From: Cafeteria roenbergensis | Taxonomy: Eukaryota; Sar; Bigyra; Bicosoecida; Cafeteriaceae | DNA length: 27,468 nt | Assembly (NCBI GenBank): GCA_008330645.1 | Contig: VLTN01000119.1 | Location: 1-27,468, forward strand | Direction: 5' to 3' | Shown: positions 1 through 6,660 of the stretch, piece after piece | Layout: each line of letters opens with the position of its first letter | How positions within the stretch are numbered: position 1 is the first letter of the stretch | Program-made: the position numbers and the translations under genes | The notes under the pieces: generated by a model | What the model saw: the letters and a program-made list of their open reading frames with translations, nothing else | Databases searched by the model: none | What the model was told of the DNA's origin: nothing

Positions 1-10
1 GCGTACCCCT

Positions 11-29
11 CGGGCGGCTCTGCCGCCCG
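11..29. repeat. Perfect GC hairpin, 8-bp stem
   Basis: The arms CGGGCGGC (11-18) and GCCGCCCG (22-29) are perfectly complementary around a 3-nt loop. It resembles the hairpin at 234-258: both follow CTC and contain CTCTGCC. Function unknown. Confidence 0.7.
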
Positions 30-233
30 ATGACTCTGCCCAGGGAAAAGGACCTCATGGCTGCGCCCTGAAACCGACACACTTGAGGACTCCCTTCGCC
101 GAGCACTCGCTCGCTGCCTTTTCGGCTCCCAGCAAACGGTGCGTACGCTCCACCAAACGCAACAGGCGGACGTCGTCGCCCCTCCAGTCTGTGCGTGCGC
201 GCGTGAATTCGTTTCCCACCTCTCCCAGCCCTC

Positions 234-258
234 GGGCAGAGCCGCTCTGGCTCTGCCC
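234..258. repeat. Perfect GC hairpin, 10-bp stem
   Basis: The arms GGGCAGAGCC (234-243) and GGCTCTGCCC (249-258) pair perfectly around a 5-nt loop. The 8-mer CTCTGCCC also occurs at 34-41. Such paired hairpins near a sharp composition boundary could mark the end of a mobile element, but this is inference. Confidence 0.7.
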
Positions 259-384
259 GCCGTGCTGTTGGACTCTCCCTCCAATCGAGTCCTTTCTGCC
301 ACTCACGCGTTCGCCGCGCCAACCTACACAGCTACTTCGGGCCGGCACCTCCAATACCACCGATACCACAGGGTTCAATTTTAA

Positions 385-1650
385 GCGGATTCATATGTTA
401 GAGAATCCAGTATGCAATATACCGAAACTATAAGAATTACCCTTAAAGATGGTCATTACTCATTGACAGAAAAACGTAACCAGACTTCAAAAACAGATCG
501 AGGGAAACTGCCGCCATTACCATAACGAACCTGAAAAGAAATTATTAATTTTTCAAAATCATGAAAATAAAATAAGAGCATGGGATGGTGCGACTTTTAC
601 TTATGTAGATAAATCAAAGTAATACAACTTAGAAGGATTAAAAATTAAATGTCCAGAATGATTGAAAGATATTAAAGAGTTTTACAACATGACAAAAACA
701 GATTTTAATTATTAAAAGAATTATCTAATGGAAAATATAACCCCTTTAAATTCTATAATATTATACAATTAGCCGAAGATATATTTTTACAAAATTTAAA
801 GGTGTAGAACCTGAACCAATAGAACAAGAAGAAGCATTAATTTTAAATAAGGCCATGGGTGGAGGTGTTAGATATGCCAAACCGGGAACCTATAAAAATG
901 CTTATGATTATGATATTAACAGGTTTTACCCGCATTTACAACTGACCTTAAGTGTACCAGTTTCAAAACCAACCTTTAAAACAATTGAAGAATTACCCGA
1001 CATTTTAAAAATATGGAATTTATAAGTGTCCAAATATAACCAAAAATAAATTATTTAAAGCCAACCGCTATAATTTATATACTCATTACGATTTAAACGC
1101 AATAAGGGAAACCATGAAAGCAGAAATTAAATTAATAAAAAATGATGGGTGGAACCTTATGCAGTATGAAGGAAAACGGATTCAATTATCAAGACTAGGA
1201 AAAGATTATAAAAAAGCTTTATGACATATCATCAAAAAAGGATGCAAAGTGGCAAAAATGGCGATGAATTGTTTATGGGGTGCCATATCTAGAAGAAAAT
1301 TTAAATTATTATATACTGATACTTTAAACGAACCTTTAGAGCTAAACCTTAAGGATAAGTTAAGGAAATTAGAATATAGTGATGTTATTCAAGTAGAAAA
1401 AACCGACACTTTCAAAGCTTATGCTAATGATATAGGCGGTCGGTTTAGTGTTTTTTTAACAGCAAAAGGAAGATACAAACTAAACCAGATCATCCAGCCA
1501 CATAAAAAATATATTAAGTATGTACATACTGACGGATGGATAAGCTCTAAAGAATTAGATTTAACTTTAAGCGATGAATTTGGCGGGGTTAGACTTGATA
1601 AAAAAGGCGATGTAGAAATTATAAATAAAAACATTAAGAAATATATTTAA
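385..1650 (+). pseudogene. Protein-primed family B DNA polymerase, truncated and decayed
   Basis: Three-frame reading gives pieces of a protein-primed polymerase B in order: an N-terminal part from about 391-412, motif A as YDYDINRFYPHL near 901-940, a motif B-like KMAMNCLWG near 1255-1280, and a motif C-like VHTDGW near 1525-1540. In-frame stops lie at 620-622 (TAA), 659-661 (TGA) and 1222-1224 (TGA). Frame changes fall near 510, 712, 800 and 1017. The N-terminal part of the family is missing because the frame meets the GC-rich flank near 385. The enzyme would copy the linear virophage genome from a terminal protein primer. The mix of stops and frameshifts marks true decay, unlike the single homopolymer indels in its neighbours. 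The last open piece is 1249-1650. Confidence 0.88.
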
Positions 1651-1686
1651 AACTCTAGTTAAAATAATTTTAGTTAAATAAAAAAA

Positions 1687-1701
1687 TCTATATTATTATA
1701 T
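1687..1701 (+). promoter_or_regulatory. TCTA promoter of zinc-finger gene
   Basis: TCTA at 1687-1690 is followed by an AT run ending in TATATATG, with the start codon at 1702. It has the same layout as the other promoters of the element. Confidence 0.7.
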
Positions 1702-2038
1702 ATGAATAAAGATTCACAACCCAAAAAAAGAGTTAATAACACACCCCGAATATAATAGGATGTATTGGCATAAAATGAGGGTGGAAAAAGGTAAAACATA
1801 CTGCGAGCACTGCGATTGTAAGGTGGATTTTTTAGGATTTAAAAAGCATTGTACGGGCTTGAAACATAGACTAAAAACCGACCCTGTATTTAGAAAGGAA
1901 TATACTATTAAAAAGATTGAGCAGAAGATAGAAAAATTAAAAAATTATCTAGAACAATCAGATCACCCCAGATCTAAAGCAACATTAAATAGACAATTAA
2001 AAGAGGCGGAAGATGAATTAGAAAGATTAAAAAAATGA
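1702..2038 (+). CDS. Small C2H2 zinc-finger protein with coiled-coil tail (one frameshift)
   Basis: The longest single-frame ORF starts at 1760, but the promoter-linked ATG is at 1702 and its frame runs into a stop after about 17 codons. The two frames join if one C of the C4 run at 1744-1747 is ignored, giving about 111 aa. The protein has a C2H2-type finger (CEHC near the new frame start, then KKHCTGLKH), followed by a Lys/Glu-rich helix likely to form a coiled coil. It probably binds nucleic acid. A related finger ends the GIY-YIG protein at 2444-2941. The role in the virophage is unknown. The extra C may be a sequence error or a real mutation. Confidence 0.7.
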
Positions 2039-2043
2039 ATAAT

Positions 2044-2079
2044 TATTTTTAAATTCAATTTAAGTTTAATTTAAAAATA
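2044..2079 (+). terminator. AT hairpin after zinc-finger gene
   Basis: The arms TATTTTTAAATT (2044-2055) and AATTTAAAAATA (2068-2079) are perfectly complementary, 12 bp with a 12-nt loop, directly after the stop codon. Giant viruses of the mimivirus group end transcripts at such hairpins, and a virophage using the same machinery may do likewise. Confidence 0.5.
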
Positions 2080-2082
2080 GAT

Positions 2083-2098
2083 TCTAGTTTAATTATAT
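2083..2098 (+). promoter_or_regulatory. TCTA promoter of the start-less small ORF
   Basis: TCTA at 2083-2086 lies 16 nt before the position where the start codon is expected (2099). The promoter pattern is retained although the ATG is not. Confidence 0.55.
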
Positions 2099-2383
2099 AG
2101 GCCAGAAGATAACACCAACCACACCGTACAAATTAAATTAAGAACTCAATCTTTTTTAAACATATTTGAAACCGCACCCGTTTCCTCTCTTGAAATCCTT
2201 AAGGAAATTACGAAACATTTAAAACAACTTCACCCACAACTTAAGCCCGAAAGACCAAAAAGGGTAAAACCTACAGCAGAGGAGGAAATAGAAAAGATTA
2301 AGGTAAAGATTGAAGAGCTAAAAGCAAAACTTAAGGAAAAACAGGAGGCTAAAAAACAGGCTAAAAAACAGCCTAAAAATTAA
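2099..2383 (+). pseudogene. Small coiled-coil protein ORF, start codon lost (ATG to AGG)
   Basis: A 95-codon frame runs from 2099 to the TAA at 2381-2383. The N-terminal half is a short globular-looking segment. The C-terminal half is very rich in Lys and Glu with heptad-like spacing and ends in an Ala/Lys/Gln repeat, so a coiled coil is likely. At the expected start, downstream of a TCTA promoter, the codon is AGG, one base from ATG. No other ATG serves the frame. This is either a dead gene, a base-call error or a non-ATG start. The family is not recognised. Confidence 0.55.
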
Positions 2384-2396
2384 ATTTTATCTAGGA

Positions 2397-2427
2397 ATTA
2401 TTAATTTAACATACTTAAATAAATAAT
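2397..2427 (+). terminator. AT hairpin upstream of GIY-YIG gene
   Basis: The arms 2397-2409 (ATTATTAATTTAA) and 2415-2427 pair over 13 positions with one mismatch and a 5-nt loop, just after the small ORF ending at 2383. Confidence 0.45.
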
Positions 2428-2433
2428 CTCTAG

Positions 2434-2443
2434 TCTATTATAT
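2434..2443 (+). promoter_or_regulatory. TCTA promoter of GIY-YIG gene
   Basis: TCTA at 2434-2437 lies 10 nt before ATG 2444, with a second TCTCTAG just upstream (2427-2433). Confidence 0.65.
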
Positions 2444-2941
2444 ATGGAAGGTAGAAGAATTTATAAATTACACTCAACCGATCACGAAAATGTATATTAC
2501 GGAAGCACTAAACATCCATTAAACCAACGATTAAGTAAACATAAAGCCGATTATAAACAATGGCTTGTTAAAGGCGGCACATGTACAACATCACGAGTAT
2601 TATTTGAACGAGCAGCAACTCCTGAAAATGTTAAGATTGAACTGATGGAAGAAGCAACAGAATTAAATTATTTAGAACGGGAGCGGTACTACATAGATAA
2701 TTATAAATGTGTAAACAAGAATATACCATCTAGAACCGTTAAAGAATATTGTAAACAATATTATCAAGACAACAGAGATCAACTATTAGAAAAGATTAAA
2801 GAATACAATCAAACCAACAAAGAAAAATTAAGAAAAAAAAATATTTGTGAGTTATGTGGTGGAAGTTTTACACATGAAAATAAATCACATCATTTAAAAA
2901 GCAAAAAGCACCAATCAGTATTAAACCACGAAGTATTATAA
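2444..2941 (+). CDS. GIY-YIG endonuclease with C-terminal C2H2 finger
   Basis: This 165-aa protein has a degenerate GIY-YIG signature: IYK at residues 6-8 and VYYGST at 17-22, a candidate catalytic Arg near 29, and the LERERYYI segment near 77-84 that would supply the metal-binding Glu. A linker rich in Lys, Gln and Tyr follows, and a C2H2 finger (CELC, then HHLKSKKH) ends the protein. GIY-YIG nucleases cut DNA with one metal ion and are often homing or repair enzymes; mavirus encodes one. The finger probably helps target DNA. The gene is intact, with its own TCTA promoter, and converges on the next gene across a hairpin. Its job could be element mobility, resolution of replication intermediates or attack on other DNA. 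Confidence 0.82.
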   Translation: MEGRRIYKLHSTDHENVYYGSTKHPLNQRLSKHKADYKQWLVKGGTCTTSRVLFERAATPENVKIELMEEATELNYLERERYYIDNYKCVNKNIPSRTVKEYCKQYYQDNRDQLLEKIKEYNQTNKEKLRKKNICELCGGSFTHENKSHHLKSKKHQSVLNHEVL

Positions 2942-2947
2942 ATTTAC

Positions 2948-2977
2948 TTTAAAATAATAATAAATTATTGTTTTAAA
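2948..2977. terminator. Hairpin between convergent genes
   Basis: The arms TTTAAAATAATAA (2948-2960) and TTATTGTTTTAAA (2965-2977) pair over 13 positions, with one G-T pair and a 4-nt loop. It lies between the stop of the plus-strand nuclease (2941) and the stop of the minus-strand gene (2990), so it could serve both. Confidence 0.6.
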
Positions 2978-2989
2978 ATAAAATCTCTT

Positions 2990-3358
2990 CTAGAGTCCAG
3001 CTTGTTTAATCATTTTTGAAGCTTCAGGGAGTGAAACACCGTACTTTTTCATAACCTTCTTAATAAGCTCCGCCCGTTTTTTTTGTGCGGGTGAGGCCTT
3101 ACGTTTGGCTTTTGGTTTGGTACCTAATCCTTTAAAAACGGTATTATCGCTCCATCTCTTACCTTCTATTCCATTTTTAATCATATTTACCCCAGTGGCC
3201 AGGAAATCAAGAAGGAATCCGCCCACTTGCCCTGTTTGTTCAAAGTTTTTGATGTCTGCTGCCAGTGTCCCTTTATGCTTTTGAGTTCTATTTAAAAGAG
3301 TTTTTGTTCCTGCACCCATAGGTACAAAGTTGAAATTATCGTCCAAAGTGTAGTTCAT
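2990..3358 (-). CDS. Small basic protein, possible virion or DNA-binding protein
   Basis: An intact 122-aa ORF with a strong TCTA promoter. The first third is polar with a Gly-rich turn, the middle has a short hydrophobic helix (GGFLLDFLATGVNMI), and the C-terminal 50 residues are strongly basic and end in a helix of the type KKYGVSLPEASKMIK. A similar Lys-rich helical tail occurs in small core or capsid proteins of several large DNA viruses and may bind DNA. A hydrophobic segment plus a basic tail is also the layout of adenovirus-type minor core proteins. I do not recognise the family with certainty. Confidence 0.65.
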   Translation of the reverse strand: MNYTLDDNFNFVPMGAGTKTLLNRTQKHKGTLAADIKNFEQTGQVGGFLLDFLATGVNMIKNGIEGKRWSDNTVFKGLGTKPKAKRKASPAQKKRAELIKKVMKKYGVSLPEASKMIKQAGL

Positions 3359-3376
3359 TATATATATACACTTAGA
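3359..3376 (-). promoter_or_regulatory. TCTA promoter
   Basis: On the minus strand TCTAAG (core at 3376-3373) is followed by a TATATA run and the ATG at 3358. The upstream context AATATTA is also shared with other genes of the element. Confidence 0.75.
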
Positions 3377-3406
3377 TAATATTTTTTTAAGTTAATATAT
3401 AATTTT

Positions 3407-3980
3407 TTAATCATTCCAAGATGGTCCACCTTTTTCTAAGACATCCAGCCGCTTGCTTAATGATTGAATTGATTTAATTAAAAGGGGAATAAGATTATCG
3501 CTTAAATGGTTATTTTCTTTTACAAGTTCCACATTAACACCTGCTAATTTACTAAATTTTTTCAACTTCACTTTTTACCAAACCATAATGATCATTGCCC
3601 TCATCATCTTTAAATTTTACAGCTTTAAGCTCATTAACAAACTTTAACCCTTTATCTAAAGATAATATATTATTCTGATTTAATTTTAAATCTTGTTTCA
3701 CTTCTCCTGATACTTCTAAAGGTTGTACATTTGAAACTTTTGAACTTAGGGCTTTAAAATCTCTTTTTAATCTTTCCATTTCTAAGCACTTGATTTCATC
3801 ACATTTTATTTTTTTACAGTTTAGATCGTGGGTTAGTAAAAAATTCGTAACCTCTAAATTATTTATTTTTCCATACTCTTCCTTAAAATAAATGTTTGAT
3901 TCTTCAGGGGTTAAAAGCTTTACGGCTTCAGGTTTTTCCTCTTTATTAAATCGCCGTTGAAATTTGATATTATTAGACAT
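3407..3980 (-). CDS. S74-type chaperone-domain protein without cleavage motif (one frameshift)
   Basis: The first frame (3980 to 3552) ends just after a segment typical of the peptidase S74 intramolecular chaperone: LDKGLKFVNELKAVKF followed by HYGLVKSEVEK. The expected C-terminal helix (LIPLLIKSIQSLSKRL) continues in another frame down to the stop at 3407-3409. Ignoring one base of the T6 run at 3557-3562 joins them into about 190 aa. S74 domains trimerise fibres and then cut themselves off with a Ser-Lys dyad at an SDxxxK motif. Here the matching place reads VKQDLK, so the nucleophile Ser seems absent. The N-terminal half has Cys/Lys/Ile-rich repeats. It may be a short fibre or a chaperone acting in trans on the large fibre at 12969-14716. 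Confidence 0.72.
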
Positions 3981-4000
3981 TATATATAATATAACTTAGA
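3981..4000 (-). promoter_or_regulatory. TCTA promoter of short S74 gene
   Basis: On the minus strand TCTAAGTTA (core 4000-3997) precedes ATG 3980 by 20 nt, with the usual TATATAAT stretch between them. Confidence 0.75.
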
Positions 4001-4025
4001 TTATTAATTTAAATTATTTTATATT

Positions 4026-4313
4026 TTAAAAAATGGTTTCTGATTCAATGCTGTCACTGTCGCTTTCACTTGATTCACTTGAATTATAATCATTAGTTTG
4101 AAGTATAGAAGATTTTATATAGCTCTTAAATCTTTTATAATCTTTTATTAATTTATTTATGTCTTCGCTTTGACATTGTTTGGGTTTTTCTAGTTTTCTA
4201 AATAATGTTAGATAACCCATAAATGCGTACAGACTAAAATCCTTAATTTTATTATTTTTTAAAAATTCTATAAAATCTTTTAGATGTTGCGGTATATCAC
4301 TATAAATTCTCAT
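4026..4313 (-). CDS. Unknown small protein, paralogue A of a tandem pair
   Basis: An intact 95-aa ORF. The first 70 residues align by eye with the neighbour at 4341-4556: both start MR, Tyr near position 4, then a Pro-containing turn, an aromatic-rich helix ending in FLK or similar, and a later KxYKxYI-like segment. This copy adds an acidic Ser/Asp/Glu tail. No known domain is recognised. The start is supported by an identical 36-bp upstream sequence shared with the paralogue. Confidence 0.6.
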   Translation of the reverse strand: MRIYSDIPQHLKDFIEFLKNNKIKDFSLYAFMGYLTLFRKLEKPKQCQSEDINKLIKDYKRFKSYIKSSILQTNDYNSSESSESDSDSIESETIF

Positions 4314-4346
4314 TAAAAATAATTAGAAAATTATTATTAATTAGAC
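4311..4346. repeat. 36-bp direct repeat, copy 1 (promoter of paralogue A)
   Basis: This sequence is identical to 4554-4589. It covers the start codon (4311-4313, minus strand) and two minus-strand TCTA motifs (4327-4324 and 4345-4342). It is probably a remnant of the duplication that created the paralogous pair, kept as a promoter. Confidence 0.85.
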
Positions 4347-4556
4347 ATAATTAATCGAATCTTTTATATAACCTTTATATTTATGATAACTTTTAATTAG
4401 GAAACTTGTTTTATTCTCTTTTTCTACAAGGTACTCTCTACCCTCTATAATAAAATAGTTTGTAAATGATATATCACTGCACTCTCTAATATTTCTTAAT
4501 TTTAAAAAATTTATATAACCTTCTATATATGGGGGTACATCAAAATACTCTCTCAT
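4341..4556 (-). CDS. Unknown small protein, paralogue B of a tandem pair
   Basis: An intact 71-aa ORF related to the 95-aa neighbour downstream (4026-4313). It shares the N-terminal MREYFDVPPYI-type start and the SYHKYKGYIKDSI-type end, but lacks the acidic tail. Its stop codon overlaps the distal TCTA of the neighbour's promoter. No function can be assigned. Confidence 0.58.
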   Translation of the reverse strand: MREYFDVPPYIEGYINFLKLRNIRECSDISFTNYFIIEGREYLVEKENKTSFLIKSYHKYKGYIKDSINYV

Positions 4557-4589
4557 TAAAAATAATTAGAAAATTATTATTAATTAGAC
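4554..4589. repeat. 36-bp direct repeat, copy 2 (promoter of paralogue B)
   Basis: Identical to 4311-4346, again spanning the start codon and two minus-strand TCTA motifs (4570-4567 and 4588-4585). Confidence 0.85.
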
Positions 4590-4595
4590 TGATCT

Positions 4596-4760
4596 CTAAA
4601 AGTTTCTTCTATAATAAAGCTGTTTAAATAAATAGTTTATTTGTTTTAAACTGTTCCATGCTTTTTTTTTATCATCATCTATAAAATAATATCTAAATTT
4701 CTCCAGCTCTCTTAGTGTTTCAAATATCATTTCACATTTTTTTTTTTCATCTCCGTCCAT
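4596..4760 (-). CDS. 54-aa hypothetical protein
   Basis: A short ORF from ATG 4760-4758 to TAG 4598-4596. It has its own TCTAG motif (4775-4772) 15 nt upstream followed by TATAT, exactly as in the larger genes, which is the main reason to believe it. The product is polar and helical, rich in Lys, Glu, Phe and Tyr, with no recognisable motif. It contains an A11 run near the start, so its frame is sensitive to length error there. Confidence 0.5.
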   Translation of the reverse strand: MDGDEKKKCEMIFETLRELEKFRYYFIDDDKKKAWNSLKQINYLFKQLYYRRNF

Positions 4761-4775
4761 ATATATTAATCTAGA
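4761..4775 (-). promoter_or_regulatory. TCTA promoter of 54-aa ORF
   Basis: Minus-strand TCTAG at 4775-4771, followed by ATTAATATAT and ATG 4760. Confidence 0.6.
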
Positions 4776-4787
4776 ATATTTATTTAA

Positions 4788-5423
4788 TTATACTGCGTAA
4801 CAAATATTTAAACGGTTTCTTATCATTTTTTCAAGTTCTTCGTATGAGTGATAAGTTGTACATACACTTTTAGTCGGCAAAGATTCTAAAAAGCTCTCTC
4901 TTCCTTTTCGTATGGCTTCCCGTTTTTCTGTGTCGTGATCTTCTAAAATTTTATTAAAAAACTCGCTATCAGGGGCAGCAATGCACACCGCATCATGTGA
5001 AAAAGAGCTGGCCCATGTATAAGAAGAGGATAAAAAAAGAACTTTTAATTTTTTATTATTTTTCATTTGAGTTTTTACAAATGTTTTTACTTTGTCCGCA
5101 CAACTTGAATATAAAAGATCTAGTTCAAAAAATGAGTCGTTTTTCTTGGCATTCTTAAGTCTTTTTAATTCCTCTTCAGTGACCAGGCTTGTTAAATACT
5201 CGTCTACATCTATAACCATGTACTGCTTTTGGTTTTTTAGTTTGTTATATAAAAAACCCTTACCACCTTTTGGAGGGAGTAAAAGAACCTGTTTTCTTAT
5301 GTTTTGTACCTTTCTAATTCTTGGGCGGATACATGACCGATAAGTATGAACCGCTAGAGGAGTTAGGATATTTAGAGCCATTGTAATTCCTGAAGTTGTT
5401 GCACTTGCACTTGATATTTCCAT
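4788..5423 (-). CDS. Unknown protein with P-loop-like motif
   Basis: An intact 211-aa ORF with a TCTA promoter. After a Ser/Ala/Thr-rich N-terminus and a hydrophobic stretch (residues about 13-25) comes LLLPPKGGKGFL (48-58), shaped like a strand-loop-helix phosphate-binding loop although the usual Lys-Ser/Thr is Lys-Gly. It is followed by VIDVDEYL and later VLFLSSSY, as in small kinase-like P-loop folds where an acidic residue follows strand 2 or 3. It could be a nucleotide or nucleic-acid kinase-like protein, or a structural derivative of one. The divergent Walker A makes catalysis uncertain. It lies between small unknown genes and the lipase. Confidence 0.55.
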   Translation of the reverse strand: MEISSASATTSGITMALNILTPLAVHTYRSCIRPRIRKVQNIRKQVLLLPPKGGKGFLYNKLKNQKQYMVIDVDEYLTSLVTEEELKRLKNAKKNDSFFELDLLYSSCADKVKTFVKTQMKNNKKLKVLFLSSSYTWASSFSHDAVCIAAPDSEFFNKILEDHDTEKREAIRKGRESFLESLPTKSVCTTYHSYEELEKMIRNRLNICYAV

Positions 5424-5447
5424 TATATATATATATAATGCCTTAGA
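5424..5447 (-). promoter_or_regulatory. TCTA promoter of P-loop-like gene
   Basis: Minus-strand TATCTAAGG (TCTA core 5447-5444) followed by an (AT)n stretch and ATG 5423. Confidence 0.7.
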
Positions 5448-5475
5448 TAATATTTTTTTATCCTTAAATCAATTT

Positions 5476-6267
5476 TCATTTTTTAGTTTTACATCTACAT
5501 CTGCCACCTAAAAATGTTTTTAACTCATGTGCTTTAAGATGATCGGATGGTGTTCCCGTTAGTTTGAAAGGGAATTTATATTTTGAAACATTAGGAAGGA
5601 AAGAAGAAGTTAAAGCCAGCGGATCATGTTCTATAATATGAGTCTGTACATTTTTTAAATTATATTTACTAGACCTTAAATTATTAAAATTAACCGCGGG
5701 ATTAAATAACACCGCTTTAACTGGGTAAAATTTAGATAATTCTATAATCATTCCCCCGCCTAATGAGTGTCCCGTTAAAATTATATTCGCGTTTGGGTAT
5801 TGTTTAATAGCGGCTTCATAAACTTTTTTAAGTTCTAAAAATCGGGGAGAGTTAGATAATGTACCTTTAACTATGGCCACATCGTCGTTTAAATCATCCT
5901 GGTTAAATTTGTCGGTTCCTCTTACTGCTATAACTATATTATTATTTTTTTTGAATACTCTAAGTCTAAGAGTTGAATATATGTTTTTCCATCCTTCTAA
6001 AGTTTTTACGGGGTTATTATAGGTAGATTGTGCTAATTTCACTATTTCTTTTAAGTTTTGGTTTATATCACTAATATTTAAGGTTGGTTTATTTATTCGT
6101 CTAAATCCTTCGGGTATATCTTTCACTAAGTTCCATAATGGTTTAATGAATCCTGCTTTTTTTCCTTTTCCTTTTGTTCTACCTTCCCCCACAATTAATT
6201 TTTCTTCTTCTTCATCTGTTTTTTACTTGTGCATTTTTATATGTTCCCATAAATCATTACCATTCAT
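5476..6267 (-). CDS. Class 3 (triacylglycerol) lipase, start region disrupted
   Basis: An alpha/beta-hydrolase with the nucleophile elbow GHSLGGG (near 5752-5772), an upstream IVIAVRGTD strand typical of lipase 3, a later EHDPLA segment for the acid, and AHELKTF near the C-terminus for the His. Together these form a Ser-Asp-His triad. Mavirus carries a lipase of this class, thought to help cross membranes. The N-terminus is basic (KGKGKK). The frame stays open upstream of 6192 only to a TAA at 6225-6223. Beyond that TAA it continues to ATG 6267, which overlaps the end of the upstream gene. No ATG precedes the catalytic domain after the TAA (only GTG at 6192), so the TAA is probably a mutation or error. 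No clear TCTA lies just upstream, so it may be co-transcribed with the 6257-7394 gene. Confidence 0.82.
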
Positions 6268-6620
6268 CGTGTGTAAATCTAGTTCTTGACCATTTTGTTT
6301 TTAATAATTTATTTAATTCTTTCGCTTTTGGTTGTCTTGATGCTGTTACATTTTCTTTCATATTGAAAAATACATCCCTATCCAAACGTTTAATTTCATC
6401 ATCAGATAATTCTGTTTTTAAATCTTTAATTCTTTCTTTTATTTTTGGTGTTAAGGCCGTAAACCATTTAGCAGGTCCAGCTGCGGGTGTTTCTTTTACA
6501 TCTTCATCATCCGCATCTTCTGAGTCGCTTGTGATGACTTCATGAAGTCGTGCCGCATCTTCTGTGAGCATATCATTGTCCGCTGAAGATGCAGCAGCTG
6601 CAGCAGCAGCTGCGGGAGTG

Positions 6621-6660
<40 letters not shown>

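Larger units (their letters stand above)
1..384. other. GC-rich left flank, no supported gene
   Basis: This stretch is GC-rich like the host DNA to the right of element 1 and changes to AT-rich sequence at about 375-390. Open frames exist on both strands, but none shows a recognisable domain, and they overlap one another. It holds two perfect hairpins (11-29 and 234-258). It abuts the interior of a viral polymerase gene, not a TIR, so it is either host DNA at a deletion breakpoint or the end of another mobile element inserted into the virophage. EMALEs are known to be interrupted by Ngaro-type retrotransposons, but nothing seen here proves that identity. Confidence 0.5.

Noticed and set aside
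1-384. Definite Ngaro retrotransposon end
   Set aside because: Only hairpins and composition point that way. No reverse transcriptase, recombinase or split repeat is visible in 384 nt.
659-1224. TGA read as Trp (altered genetic code)
   Set aside because: TGA also ends an intact viral gene (2036-2038) and the host gene, and the polymerase has other stops and frameshifts, so pseudogene decay is simpler.
4311-4589. CRISPR-like or satellite array
   Set aside because: Only two copies of the 36-bp repeat exist, and a paralogous gene lies between them. This is a gene duplication.
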